From an uncultured Eubacteriales bacterium (GTDB lineage: Bacteria > Bacillota > Clostridia > Peptostreptococcales > Anaerovoracaceae), in the NCBI GenBank assembly GCA_910583765.1, contig CAJTYS010000020.1, positions 3,575 through 67,574 of the forward strand: 64,000 nt of DNA. The letters are read 5' to 3'. Below, in pieces: positions 15,934 through 25,028 of the stretch; within the stretch, counting starts at the first letter, position 1; each line of letters starts with the position of its first letter. The translations under genes and the position numbers were made by a program. The notes beneath the pieces were generated by a model, which worked only from the letters and a program-made list of their open reading frames with translations, had not been told where the DNA came from and ran no database searches.

Positions 15934-17034
15934 ATGAAAAAAGTATTGATTCTTGTGATAGACGGCTGCGCGCCGGAATATCTGACAAAGGAAACCGCTC
16001 CTAACATTCACAAGCTGGCCGCAGGGCCGGATTCTTTTGCCAAAACAGTACAGGGTGCTGTTCCAACTGTCACTAATGTGAACCATGCCTGCATCTTGTC
16101 TGGATGTTTCCCAGAAGACACCCATGTGGTTGGAAATTATTATTATCGTCCAGAAACCGGCGAGCAGGGGTTCATCGAGGCAAGAGGCTTCATGAAAGCG
16201 CCTACGATTTTGGAAAACTATCAAGCCGCGGGCAAAACCACTGCCCTCCTCACGGTAAAAGGAAAAATCCTGGAGGTCTTTGGGAATGGCGTGGATTTTG
16301 GCATCAGCGTCCAAAAGCCAGATCAAGAGCTGCTGTCCAGGCTGGATCTGCGGACACCGCCGGAGGTGCAAAGCCCAGACAGCAGTCAGTGGATCTTCCA
16401 GGCCGCCTATCAATGCATCAAGAGAGAAAGTCCAGATCTGGTCTATTGTACGACCAATGATTTTGTCATGCACCACTATGGGCCAGAGACACCGCAGGCT
16501 CGGGAGCAGATCCAGGCTTTGGATCAGGCGGTCAGCCGGATCCACGCACTGGAACCGGAACGGGCCATCTACATTACAGCCGACCATGGCATGAACCAGA
16601 AGACCACCCTCATCAATCTCCAGGCTATCGCGGATCAGGCTGGCTTTCACCTGGTCTGTGTGCCGCCTTTGAAAGATCGCTATATTGAAAACCATATTTA
16701 TCAGGAAGGCGGGATCTTGTATCTGTACCTGCAGAATCCTTCTGAAAAAGCGGCAATATTGGAGCTGCTGGCTTCTCAGGAAGCGGTGGAGCAAGTTCTG
16801 CCCGCAAAGGAGGCTGCCGCGCTTTATCATTTGCCGGAAAATGAGATCGGAGATTATGTGGCTTTTGCGGCGCAGGATCATGCCTTTGGAGAAGTGGAGA
16901 ATCTCATCCTCCATACGGATCAGGTCAGAACCCATGGTTCCCTTTATGAACGGACCGTGCCGCTCATTGCCATCAACAGCACCGCAGCGGCTGACCAATA
17001 TCAGTACAGCAAGGATATCGTCCGTTATCTTTGA
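15934..17034 (+). CDS. Alkaline phosphatase-fold phosphodiesterase (phosphonoacetate hydrolase-like)
   Basis: A 366-residue cytoplasmic metallohydrolase of the type I phosphodiesterase/nucleotide pyrophosphatase group. Metal-site motifs in order: LVIDGCAPEYL (Asp near residue 9), the nucleophile Thr in PTVTNVNHACILSG, NDFVMHHYGPE (Asp, His), ITADHGMN (Asp, His) and RTHGSLYERTVPLI (His). The PTVTNVNHA and GNYYY context resembles phosphonoacetate hydrolase, but no other phosphonate gene is nearby, so the substrate is not settled. The start follows AAGGAAAGG. Confidence 0.8.
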   Translation: MKKVLILVIDGCAPEYLTKETAPNIHKLAAGPDSFAKTVQGAVPTVTNVNHACILSGCFPEDTHVVGNYYYRPETGEQGFIEARGFMKAPTILENYQAAGKTTALLTVKGKILEVFGNGVDFGISVQKPDQELLSRLDLRTPPEVQSPDSSQWIFQAAYQCIKRESPDLVYCTTNDFVMHHYGPETPQAREQIQALDQAVSRIHALEPERAIYITADHGMNQKTTLINLQAIADQAGFHLVCVPPLKDRYIENHIYQEGGILYLYLQNPSEKAAILELLASQEAVEQVLPAKEAAALYHLPENEIGDYVAFAAQDHAFGEVENLILHTDQVRTHGSLYERTVPLIAINSTAAADQYQYSKDIVRYL

Positions 17035-17150
17035 TGGATTTTGAGAGTAAAACATAGTGGGCTTTCTTTTTTGCAAACATTTTAGCAAATTAGTATTTTT
17101 TATAAGCATATTAATAGTATCAATAGAGCAAATAAATAACGATATCTGCC

Positions 17151-17179
17151 TTGATTTTGAGCAAACTATGTACTATAAT
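17151..17179 (+). promoter_or_regulatory. SigA-type promoter of the 36-residue peptide gene
   Basis: TTGATT and TATAAT are separated by 17 bases, 43 bases upstream of the small reading frame. Confidence 0.65.
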
Positions 17180-17221
17180 AGTTGCATCATAAAAATTCAA
17201 GTTTGAGAAAAGAGGGATAGT

Positions 17222-17332
17222 ATGAAAGCTGCTAAAAAGAGCATCGTCGCAACGCTCAAATCCATGAAACATCAATTAGGTGTTTGTGCGGAATTGATTG
17301 ATGAATGCGTACAGCAAGGAACTATCAAATAG
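17222..17332 (+). CDS. Short unknown peptide, 36 residues
   Basis: A 36-codon frame beginning MKAAKKSIVATLKSMKHQ and ending ELIDECVQQGTIK, with two cysteines and an amphipathic, Lys-rich first half. It has a good SigA-like promoter, an AGAGGG ribosome binding site 6 bases upstream and a terminator behind, so it is a complete monocistronic unit. No family is recognised and no secretion signal is evident. A spore or regulatory peptide is possible, but nothing in the sequence decides this. Confidence 0.6.
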   Translation: MKAAKKSIVATLKSMKHQLGVCAELIDECVQQGTIK

Positions 17333-17368
17333 CAAATGTTCCAAAATAAATATAGATTTATATTTTTT

Positions 17369-17407
17369 CCGGCAAGGTCATACCTGTGTATTCCCTTGCC
17401 GGTCTTT
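17369..17407. terminator. Bidirectional terminator between the small peptide gene and the DUF1805 gene
   Basis: CCGGCAAGG and CCTTGCCGG form a 9-bp stem, with TCTTTGTTT on one side and AAAAAA on the other. Confidence 0.75.
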
Positions 17408-17413
17408 GTTTGA

Positions 17414-17716
17414 TCATTGATTCAATTTCGCGGCGGCCTCTGCTCCTGTCATGCCCACGGCCACTCCCAGCGCTTCTGCCTGTGGGGTCACGGATTTGAC
17501 TGGATTCTTCAAAATCTCTTCAAAATTGCTGCCGCTGACAATGGCTGCCGCGTCTTCAAAGGTTTCAGCTGCTGGCTGGTTGAGATAACCGCACATGATG
17601 TATCCTTTTTCACAAAGGATCATCAACAAGTTTGGATGCCCTTCGCCTCCTGGATGCAGCACTCCGACGCCTTGAACGGCTTTTCCATCAACGGTCAATT
17701 GTTCGATCTGTACCAT
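17414..17716 (-). CDS. DUF1805 domain protein
   Basis: A 100-residue protein with the DUF1805 pattern: GVGVLHPGGEGHPNLLMILCEKGYIMCGYLN in the first half (cited in part) and a conserved acidic helix EDAAAIVSGSNFEEIL. The function of the family is unknown. Start MVQIEQL follows AAAGGAGGAAG. It is read in the same direction as, and downstream of, nothing obvious; the large transglutaminase-like gene lies upstream on the same strand with a 60-base gap. Confidence 0.82.
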   Translation of the reverse strand: MVQIEQLTVDGKAVQGVGVLHPGGEGHPNLLMILCEKGYIMCGYLNQPAAETFEDAAAIVSGSNFEEILKNPVKSVTPQAEALGVAVGMTGAEAAAKLNQ

Positions 17717-17776
17717 GTTTTTCTTCCTCCTTTTTACTGGGCTGGAGCGTGAATCAACGTTCCGCCGCACCCTTTC

Positions 17777-19933
17777 TTATTTTGTGATCTTTACTGTTTT
17801 TTTCTGTCCCTTATTTTTGAACAGTTTTTTATATTGTTTCAGCTTAGAGCTTGGAACTTTAACTTTTGCTTTCTTGTGGATGTTTTTCAGAGTATTCTTT
17901 CCCACCTTGGTCAGCTTCTTGGATTTGACAGTGATGGTTTTCAAATTCTTGGCTCCGGCAAATGCTTCCCTGCCAATGGAAGAAACATTGGCCCCGATCA
18001 CCGCAGCGGTCAGCTTTTTCTTGTTTTTCAACGCTTTGTCGCTGACCTGGGTGATCTTGAAGGACGCGCCCTCAATGGTCACTTTGCTTCCGATCGTCAC
18101 CTTTGCCTGATCTTTCACCACGCCGACAAAGGCTGCGGTGCCCGTGCCATTGGTCTTCGGGCTGATGATTTTGTATTTGTGATTGCCCACTTTGTAGGTC
18201 TGGCCTTTTTTGCATGATTTTTTCGCTAGGATCTTCTGGCTGATCGTCGCGCCGCAGTCCGCGCAGATGGTTTTCCGCAGGCCTGTCTTCACGAAATTCG
18301 GCTGAGTAACGCTGGTCTTGGTACGCTTGTGGCCGATGGCTGGCGTGGTGGTCACCTTTGTGTCTTTGCAGCGGCCGCAGGTCTGTGTCATGCGCCCGAC
18401 CGCTGTGCAGGTGGCGGCTATTTTTGAAGTCACTTGGTAGTTGTGGCCCAGAGCAGGGAGTGACTCTTTTTTTGTTTTGCCGCATTTGCCGCAGGTTTGT
18501 TTTCGCATACCCACAGTTTCACAAGTTGCAGCCTCTGTTGACCAGTCGCCATAAGTGTGTCCACACAGGTCCATCTCTTTGTCTACGGTTCCTTTATCTG
18601 GACCTATTGCGATCCCATAAGTCAAGTCACCATATTGATTGATTTTGAGGCCATAAAGATAACCCTTGCTTTTTTCATCATCAATCAGTGAATAAACGAT
18701 TTCATCGTTATTTCCGTCAATATCCATTTTGTGGATTTCAGTAGGAAGCACATAGTAAAGATTCCCATCATACATTGCGCAGCCGCTATAATTCATCGTC
18801 CATATATGTGTTGGATCTTCCCAGACATCCCACTTTTCCGTGATAGTCTTTAATATTTTTATAGGGACTAAATCTGACCCGCTTACCTGATACTGTTTGA
18901 TCTCACCATTTTCATTCCCATACCAAAATCCACCTAAATAGCAAAAGGGACTGATGACTTTATTCCAAAAATAGTCATCATAGATCGTGCTGGAAGCCGC
19001 GCTGTCATTCTGACCGCCTGTATATACGTAGTCGGAAGCTACATGCCCGCCTTCCTCCGACTGAAACCACTCCGTGCTTTTCAGCAGGCACGTATGATAG
19101 ACTTGGCCTGTTTGATCTTTGGTCTGCCCTTTTGAAATCGGGTCGTTCCAGGTAGTGTCCACATGATACCAAGCATTCCCCATCTTTATCAGGTTCCAGG
19201 CATGATTCAGCTTATCGCTGGTTACTACTTCACACTCTGCGCCTGCCTGCTCCATCAATTCCAAAAAGGCTAGAGCATATCCTTGGCACACGGCTGTTTT
19301 GTTCACAAAAACATCATACGCGTTATAATTCTGATACGTTGTGTCATATGAACAGTTAACCGCTATATAATCGTTCACAAATAAGGCTTTCTCTAAATCT
19401 GTCCAGTTCTGATCCATGGTTTTTACAATCTCATTGACTGCTTCATCATATTCTGCCAGCATTTTTGAAACATTGGCCGGCGTGTCAGTCAATTGAAAGT
19501 ATAAATTTTCGGTATAATCACTATATGTATAGCGAAAGCTATTTCCAATATAAAAATATCTTGGGTTTTCATTGATGAACTCTACGCCCATTCTAACAGC
19601 CTCATCTGGCTTGAGGCGATATTGAGACACATCAACGCATATATTGTTGTCACTGTCCGCTGACCAATAATCGTCAAGGGCTGCTTTTATTGCTGCTTTA
19701 AAACTATTAAGACTTTTTGCGCGAGCCTTTGAACCTTTGCTGATTTCAGGGCTTTCAGTGATTTTCGGCTCTGTCAGCAGGTCCCCGTTTTGCAGGATTC
19801 CGTCAGGCTGCACAGTCTCCGTTTTCAAGGTCTCCGCTTTTACCGGCTGGCTGGCCGCGCAGCACAGAAGCAGCGCAACAAGCACGCCTGCCAAAATCAG
19901 CAGCACATGATTTCTTTTCCTTACCCGTTCCAT
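17777..19933 (-). CDS. Secreted transglutaminase-like protein with Cys repeats and a BspA-type leucine-rich repeat tail
   Basis: A 718-residue exported protein. A signal peptide (residues 1-35) is followed by a transglutaminase-like core at about 175-270 with the Cys-His-Asp triad in TAVCQGYALAFLE, LNHAWNLI and WYHVDTTWND. A beta-propeller-like stretch follows. Then come three repeats of about 35 residues with CxxC pairs (TCGKCGKTK, TCGRCKDTK, ICADCGATI), each except the last ending near PALGH or PAIGH. The tail has LTAAVIGANVSSIGREAFAGAKNLKTI, typical of LRR_5/BspA repeats, and a Lys-rich end. It is probably a surface protease or cross-linking enzyme; the substrate is unknown. AAGGAGG precedes the chosen start. 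Confidence 0.8.
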   Translation of the reverse strand: MERVRKRNHVLLILAGVLVALLLCCAASQPVKAETLKTETVQPDGILQNGDLLTEPKITESPEISKGSKARAKSLNSFKAAIKAALDDYWSADSDNNICVDVSQYRLKPDEAVRMGVEFINENPRYFYIGNSFRYTYSDYTENLYFQLTDTPANVSKMLAEYDEAVNEIVKTMDQNWTDLEKALFVNDYIAVNCSYDTTYQNYNAYDVFVNKTAVCQGYALAFLELMEQAGAECEVVTSDKLNHAWNLIKMGNAWYHVDTTWNDPISKGQTKDQTGQVYHTCLLKSTEWFQSEEGGHVASDYVYTGGQNDSAASSTIYDDYFWNKVISPFCYLGGFWYGNENGEIKQYQVSGSDLVPIKILKTITEKWDVWEDPTHIWTMNYSGCAMYDGNLYYVLPTEIHKMDIDGNNDEIVYSLIDDEKSKGYLYGLKINQYGDLTYGIAIGPDKGTVDKEMDLCGHTYGDWSTEAATCETVGMRKQTCGKCGKTKKESLPALGHNYQVTSKIAATCTAVGRMTQTCGRCKDTKVTTTPAIGHKRTKTSVTQPNFVKTGLRKTICADCGATISQKILAKKSCKKGQTYKVGNHKYKIISPKTNGTGTAAFVGVVKDQAKVTIGSKVTIEGASFKITQVSDKALKNKKKLTAAVIGANVSSIGREAFAGAKNLKTITVKSKKLTKVGKNTLKNIHKKAKVKVPSSKLKQYKKLFKNKGQKKTVKITK

Positions 19934-20150
19934 AGTATGATGTCCTCCTTCACTTTTTGTTCCGGTCATTCCTATGGGTTCATCATACCATATTCCCTGG
20001 AAATTTCAACTTGATTTGGCGAAAAGCCTGCCTGCGCTGAATCGCTTTTTACTTATCATCATATTTTTCAAGTATGGAATTTTATGTAATACAAAGCCGT
20101 CTCATCCTTGAGAATGCACGCAGCAAAGCATCTGGCACATTACCTCATCA

Positions 20151-20621
20151 TTAACCATATAAAGGAATCAGCATCGCATATGGCGCGCTGAAAACAGCTA
20201 AAATCAAACTGGTGTTATGAATCCGTATCTTACTCCAGCCGCATTTTATAAATGAAAAACGCTTATTGAGCCAATAAATAAGCAGCCCTGCCAGAATCAC
20301 GCCCGGTATGGAGATCAGCGTTGTGCCCGGAAAATAAAGCGTGTCCCAGGATGGAGCAAGTGAATCAATCAGCAACATGAATCCACATATCAGCCCTGCT
20401 CCGATCAAATCACTGAAAAAGCCGATTATCCATATCTTTAGAATGCTCTGTTTCCAGATTTGAAGGCAGTCGGAAATTTTCTGTTTTTTCAGCGCGAGAA
20501 TTAGAATCAAACTATCAATCATAAAATTTGCCGGCAGAATGATCAGCCAGAGCACGGTTGGAAGCAACCAGAACAGCCATATTGGAAATAGAACATTATA
20601 TAAACGAACTTCTTTTTTCAT
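20151..20621 (-). CDS. Unknown membrane protein, 156 residues
   Basis: Four to five hydrophobic segments (residues 10-45, 60-88, 95-118, 133-152) and no recognised motif. The start has a weak GGGAAAAG upstream. It stands alone between the transglutaminase-like gene and a kinase gene. Confidence 0.55.
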   Translation of the reverse strand: MKKEVRLYNVLFPIWLFWLLPTVLWLIILPANFMIDSLILILALKKQKISDCLQIWKQSILKIWIIGFFSDLIGAGLICGFMLLIDSLAPSWDTLYFPGTTLISIPGVILAGLLIYWLNKRFSFIKCGWSKIRIHNTSLILAVFSAPYAMLIPLYG

Positions 20622-20725
20622 GACTCTTTTCCCTTCTTTTACTGTGTACGCTTCGGCGTGTCAGCAACGCTCGTACCTTTTATATTTTACTATACGCTGG
20701 AAAAGAACGCAACTTTAACACGATG

Positions 20726-20772
20726 TGACAAAATGGCTGAAAGCATTGAAATTGCTTTCAGCCATTTTGTTA
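20726..20772. terminator. Strong bidirectional terminator
   Basis: AAAATGGCTGAAAGC and GCTTTCAGCCATTTT form a perfect 15-bp stem with a 9-base loop, downstream of the kinase gene at 20850. Confidence 0.85.
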
Positions 20773-20849
20773 CATTTTCATTATGCGTATCACATCTTTC
20801 CGCCTTTGTGCTTTACAGGCTTTTTGCGTTCCCTGCACACGAAGCAGAT

Positions 20850-21491
20850 CTATTTTTTCAGTTCTGGAAACCTTGTTTCTATGTAGTGCAGCAGGATCCC
20901 TTTGATCTGCTCCTCCTGAAAAGGCGTTGTGTCCAGCACAAAATCGTACTCCCGCAGATCCAGCCATTTCTTTCCTGTGAACGTATTGTAATACCTGGCA
21001 CGGTCACGGTCTTCATGCTCAATATGCTTTTGCTCCTTTGCCTTGTTGATAGGCGTGCCCAGCGTCTGCTCCAAACGAGCAATGCGGGAATCCATGTCAG
21101 CTTGCAAAAAAATGCTGGTGTGTTTTTCATAATGACGAAACAAATGAGACGCGCAGCGTCCGATAATGACACAAGGGCCTTTTTCCGCCGCCTCCCCCAT
21201 GATCTGCGCCTGGGTTTCAAACAGCTGCTTGCTGGTCGGGACGTACCATGCGTCTGCCACATATGGCATGTCATATACAGCGGTCTGTGCCAAGGCTGTC
21301 CATATGGACGTGTTTTTCTCATCAACGAATTCCAGGCTTTCTTCTGCCATTTCCATTCTCTCCGCGGCCTTTACCAAGATCTCCTTATCAATGTACTGAA
21401 ACCCGTAATGATCGGCAATAGCCTTGCCCATGGCCGATCCGCCACTTCCCAGCTGCCGCCCGATTGTGATCACATGATGTTCTTTCTTCAC
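20850..21491 (-). CDS. Cytidylate kinase-like family protein (AAA/P-loop)
   Basis: A 213-residue P-loop protein of the cytidylate kinase 2 type: ITIGRQLGSGGSAMGKAIAD at the start replaces the classical Walker A, followed by YIDKEIL, VIIGRCASHLF and KYDFVLDT-like YDFVLDTTPF near the end. The substrate is not established for this family, which is common in Clostridia. The start codon is GTG, behind AGGAGG at good spacing. It stands alone upstream of a strong terminator. Confidence 0.8.
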   Translation of the reverse strand: MKKEHHVITIGRQLGSGGSAMGKAIADHYGFQYIDKEILVKAAERMEMAEESLEFVDEKNTSIWTALAQTAVYDMPYVADAWYVPTSKQLFETQAQIMGEAAEKGPCVIIGRCASHLFRHYEKHTSIFLQADMDSRIARLEQTLGTPINKAKEQKHIEHEDRDRARYYNTFTGKKWLDLREYDFVLDTTPFQEEQIKGILLHYIETRFPELKK

Positions 21492-21527
21492 TTTTATCTG
21501 CCTCCTGCTTTCATTTTAACATATTTG

Positions 21528-22952
21528 TCAATCACAGAAAATATCATCTGTCCGCTTTTCTTTTTTCACAAAGAGAATCGCCATGATGAGCGCTGCTGCG
21601 CTGAGACACGCGGCCACGCCAAATGCAGCGTGCATTCCGCTCAAGGTCGCTGCCATTACGCCTGCTTCCTTGTTCCACGCTGTGACAATGGCCATGATGG
21701 TGATTAAAATAGCCGTGCCAATGGAACCCGCGACTTGGCGGGCCGTGTTGTTGATGGCGCTCCCGTGGGCGATCATCCTATTCTCCAGCGCATTGAGACC
21801 CCAGGTGGTCAAAGGCATGTTCACCAGAGAAAGCCCGAACATGCGAATCGTATAGATCATGCACAAAAAACCAAAGGTCCATGTTTCGTCCATAAAGACA
21901 AAAAAGGTCGAAAACACAGTCATGATGCTCAGTCCAATGAGCGCGATGCCTCGGGGCCCAAAGCGGTCGAACAAATTGCCAGTGATCGGACTCATGATCC
22001 CCATGATGATGGCGCCTGGAAGCATGACCATACCAGACTGCATGGCAGTAAAACGCAGGATATTCTGCAGATAAATCGGTGTGATGATCGTCCCTGCGAT
22101 CAAAGCCGCGTTCACAATCATTCCAATGATGGTAGCATAAGTAAAAGTCCGATTCCGCAGGACGCGCAGCTCCAGAAGCGGCGTGTCTTGGCGCAGCTGC
22201 TTTTGGATGAAGATCACTAAGAACACTGCGCCTATAGTCAGCGGCGCCAAAGTCAGCGCATGGATCCACCCATAGCTGCCGGCAGCACTGAACCCGTACA
22301 AAAGCCCGCCAAAGCCCAGCGTGGAATAAACCACGGAAGCTACGTCCAATTTCCGCTTTTTTACTTCCCCTATGTTCCTCAGCAGGAAAAAACCTAAAAT
22401 CACATCAATGGCCGCTAGTGGCGCGATTACCAGGAAAATGCTGTTCCATCCCCAGCTATCCACGACCCATCCCGCCAAAGTTGGCCCTACGGCTGGCGCG
22501 AAGGCAATGACAATGCCCACGGTCCCCATGGCTGATCCTCTCTTTTCCCTGGGAAACAACAATAAAATCACAGTCTGTATCATCGGCATCAAGATCCCCG
22601 CGGCCATGGCCTGTAGGATACGAGCCACTAAAAGCACCCAAAAGACAGATGCCACTCCTGCGATGGCTGTCCCTGCCGTAAATAAGATCATTGAGCTGAG
22701 AAAGAGCTGCCGCGTGGTGAAGCGGTCAATAAAATACGCAGTAATGGGAATCATGATCCCATTGACCAGCATAAAAGCAGTCGTCAGCCACTGTCCTTCT
22801 ACGGCAGTGATTCCCATGTCCCGCATGATGCTCGGCAGCGCAGGTGAAAGGATCGTTTGATTCAATACTGCGATAAAGGCACCGGAAAGCATGACTCCAA
22901 TGATCACCGTTCTCTTCCTGTCTTCTGCGTGTTTGCGCGCGTGTTCGTCCAT
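21528..22952 (-). CDS. MFS drug efflux transporter, DHA2 (EmrB/QacA) family
   Basis: A 474-residue transporter with about 14 membrane helices. The first helix region LSGAFIAVLNQTILSPALPSIM and the motif-C-like GVASVFWVLLVARILQAMAAGILMPM (cited in part) are typical of proton-driven DHA2 exporters. It starts one base after the stop of the tetR gene, so the repressor and pump form one operon. The exported compound cannot be told from the sequence. Confidence 0.9.
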   Translation of the reverse strand: MDEHARKHAEDRKRTVIIGVMLSGAFIAVLNQTILSPALPSIMRDMGITAVEGQWLTTAFMLVNGIMIPITAYFIDRFTTRQLFLSSMILFTAGTAIAGVASVFWVLLVARILQAMAAGILMPMIQTVILLLFPREKRGSAMGTVGIVIAFAPAVGPTLAGWVVDSWGWNSIFLVIAPLAAIDVILGFFLLRNIGEVKKRKLDVASVVYSTLGFGGLLYGFSAAGSYGWIHALTLAPLTIGAVFLVIFIQKQLRQDTPLLELRVLRNRTFTYATIIGMIVNAALIAGTIITPIYLQNILRFTAMQSGMVMLPGAIIMGIMSPITGNLFDRFGPRGIALIGLSIMTVFSTFFVFMDETWTFGFLCMIYTIRMFGLSLVNMPLTTWGLNALENRMIAHGSAINNTARQVAGSIGTAILITIMAIVTAWNKEAGVMAATLSGMHAAFGVAACLSAAALIMAILFVKKEKRTDDIFCD

Positions 22953-22953
22953 A

Positions 22954-23745
22954 CTATACCCCTTCTTTCTGTTCCAACCCTCTTAATTCTGTCAATAAAG
23001 CTTCTGCTGCCTCTAGCTTGTTTGCCTGCCCGTTTTTTTCATAATCCTCTAGAACAAGCCGCAGATCCCGCATCAGTCGCTTTTTACGGAAAACGGGCTG
23101 CAGCTCCTTCTCTTGCTTCACCGTGCTTCGCAAATCTTCCAGCTGTTCCTGGGTCATGAGCGGCGCCTTTCCAACCCGCTTTTCCAGAATCGCTTCCAGG
23201 CTATCCACGATAAAATCCGCAATAGCGTTCTCATTCATTTCCACGATGTTTTCCTTTGCCACCAGATGGATCTCCTTGATCAGCCCGCTCAAATTAATGG
23301 TGAGTTCAAAAGCCAAGGGTTCGCTCTCCACCTGAAAACAGCGCATGACAATCGCCGCGAACAGCTCCATCACGCCAAAATGATTCCGATGGATGGCAGG
23401 CAGATATTTTTCCCGCTGTTCTGGCGTTAAAGAGACGTGGAGTTCACTCATAAAGCGGTTGCGTTCCGCAAAATTTTCCATCCGTGCCAAAATGCTCCGG
23501 CGCAGCGTGTCACGAGAAAAGGTTTCTTCCTCTTCCAAAATCTTTTCCACTTTCAGCCGCATCTGCTCCATCAGATAGACAGCCACCAGCATGGCCAAGT
23601 TTTCCTTTGACTCAAAGAACTTGTACAGGGTGGCTTTGGAAACATTGCACCGTCCAGCGATGTCCTGCATGGAAGCGTTGGGATAGCCCTTTTCTAGGAA
23701 AAGCGCCAGGGCTGCTTCTATGATCTGCTGTTTTTTCAGTTCCAT
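22954..23745 (-). CDS. TetR family transcriptional regulator
   Basis: A 263-residue regulator with the TetR helix-turn-helix at residues 5-50: IIEAALALFLEKGYPNASM, IAGRCNVSKATLYKFFESKE. The long C-terminal ligand domain ends with an unusual extra helical part of about 60 residues rich in E, L and K. The start at MELKKQQ is chosen because AAGGAGG lies just upstream; an in-frame ATG at 23781 has no ribosome binding site. It probably represses itself and the MFS gene that follows. Confidence 0.88.
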   Translation of the reverse strand: MELKKQQIIEAALALFLEKGYPNASMQDIAGRCNVSKATLYKFFESKENLAMLVAVYLMEQMRLKVEKILEEEETFSRDTLRRSILARMENFAERNRFMSELHVSLTPEQREKYLPAIHRNHFGVMELFAAIVMRCFQVESEPLAFELTINLSGLIKEIHLVAKENIVEMNENAIADFIVDSLEAILEKRVGKAPLMTQEQLEDLRSTVKQEKELQPVFRKKRLMRDLRLVLEDYEKNGQANKLEAAEALLTELRGLEQKEGV

Positions 23746-23968
23746 GGCTCCTCCTTCCAAAGAAAAACTCGCCTTTTCCATCCGCTGTGGATACTAGCAA
23801 GTTTTTTCTGAACTCTATAGTTTTATCATACGCTTTTTTCTATAGGATGTCAAGATGGCCACGAAATATTCATCTTTCTTGTTTTCTTTTTGAAAAACAA
23901 GGTTGGAAAAAAACATCCCTTATGCTATTCTATATGCCAATGAATCAACAAAGAATTGGAGCATGACT

Positions 23969-24970
23969 ATGAAAAAGAAACTACTGATCCTCACGACTGG
24001 CGGCACCATCGCTTCTGTGAAGACGCCTCATGGACTGATCCCGGCCCTCACCTCCCAGGAATTGCTCTCTTATCTGCCTGAGATCGGCCAAGATTTTCAG
24101 CTAACCATCAAAACAGTCTGTAATCTGGACAGCACCAACATCACCCCTGACCACTGGCTGATGCTGGCGCAGGCCATTCAGGAAGAATATCAGCGCCATG
24201 ACGGGTTTGTCATCTGTCACGGAACGGATACCATGGCTTATACAGCGGCCGCTCTTTCCTATCTGATCCAACATTCGTCAAAGCCCATTGTCCTCACTGG
24301 CGCGCAGAAGCCCATTGGCCTGGAAATCACAGATGCGAAGGCCAATCTGCGGGACAGCATTCTGTATGCCGCTGATCCTGATTCCCATGGCGTGCAGATC
24401 GTCTTTGACGGAAAGGTGATTGTAGGGACTAGAGCCAAGAAAACCAAGACTCTCAGCTACGCGGCTTTTTCCAGCATCAATTTTCCCTTCCTCGCCACCA
24501 TTCAGGATGGAAAAATCATCCGCTATCTGCCTCCGGAAGAGGATACGCTTCCTGTGGCTTTTTCCAGCAAACTCAACACTCGGGTGTTCCTGCTGAAACT
24601 GACACCTGGCATTTCGCCTGTCCTGCTGGCGGATATTTTTCGGCTTTACGATTGTGTGATCATTGAAAGTTTTGGAGTGGGCGGCATTCCTGACAGTTTG
24701 GAAAAAGAGCTGTTTTTTCAGCTGGAGCAGTACGCGCCGGAGGAAAAGGTCCTGGTCATGACAACTCAGGTCACATATGAAGGCAGCAATGTGGGCACGT
24801 ATGAAGTGGGGCGCAGGCTTTGGGAGTCTTTTAGCATTTTGGAGGCAAAAGACATGACATTGGAAGCTGTGTTGACGAAGATGATGTGGATCATGGCTGA
24901 GGAGCATCTGACTTGGCCGGAAATCTGCCGCAGATTTTATATGCGCGTCAACTCGGACACTTTGTATTGA
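23969..24970 (+). CDS. Type I L-asparaginase
   Basis: A 333-residue amidohydrolase converting L-asparagine to aspartate and ammonia. Catalytic motifs: ILTTGGTIAS with the nucleophilic Thr near residue 12, and the second-triad HGTDTMAYTAAALSY near 85, plus VLTGAQKP. There is no signal peptide, so the cytoplasmic type I (AnsA) form is likely. The ATG at 23969 is chosen over 23963 because GGAG is then 7 bases away. It is divergent from tetR across a 220-base gap. Confidence 0.9.
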   Translation: MKKKLLILTTGGTIASVKTPHGLIPALTSQELLSYLPEIGQDFQLTIKTVCNLDSTNITPDHWLMLAQAIQEEYQRHDGFVICHGTDTMAYTAAALSYLIQHSSKPIVLTGAQKPIGLEITDAKANLRDSILYAADPDSHGVQIVFDGKVIVGTRAKKTKTLSYAAFSSINFPFLATIQDGKIIRYLPPEEDTLPVAFSSKLNTRVFLLKLTPGISPVLLADIFRLYDCVIIESFGVGGIPDSLEKELFFQLEQYAPEEKVLVMTTQVTYEGSNVGTYEVGRRLWESFSILEAKDMTLEAVLTKMMWIMAEEHLTWPEICRRFYMRVNSDTLY

Positions 24971-25028
24971 GCGCGCCTGTTAAGGCATAGACATGGAAAC
25001 GCTGATTCCGCGGGGCCCTTTGAGTCCC

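Noticed and set aside
15913..17109. 398-codon minus-strand frame opposite the phosphodiesterase
   Set aside because: The plus-strand gene has all metal-binding motifs and a ribosome binding site; the reverse frame has none.
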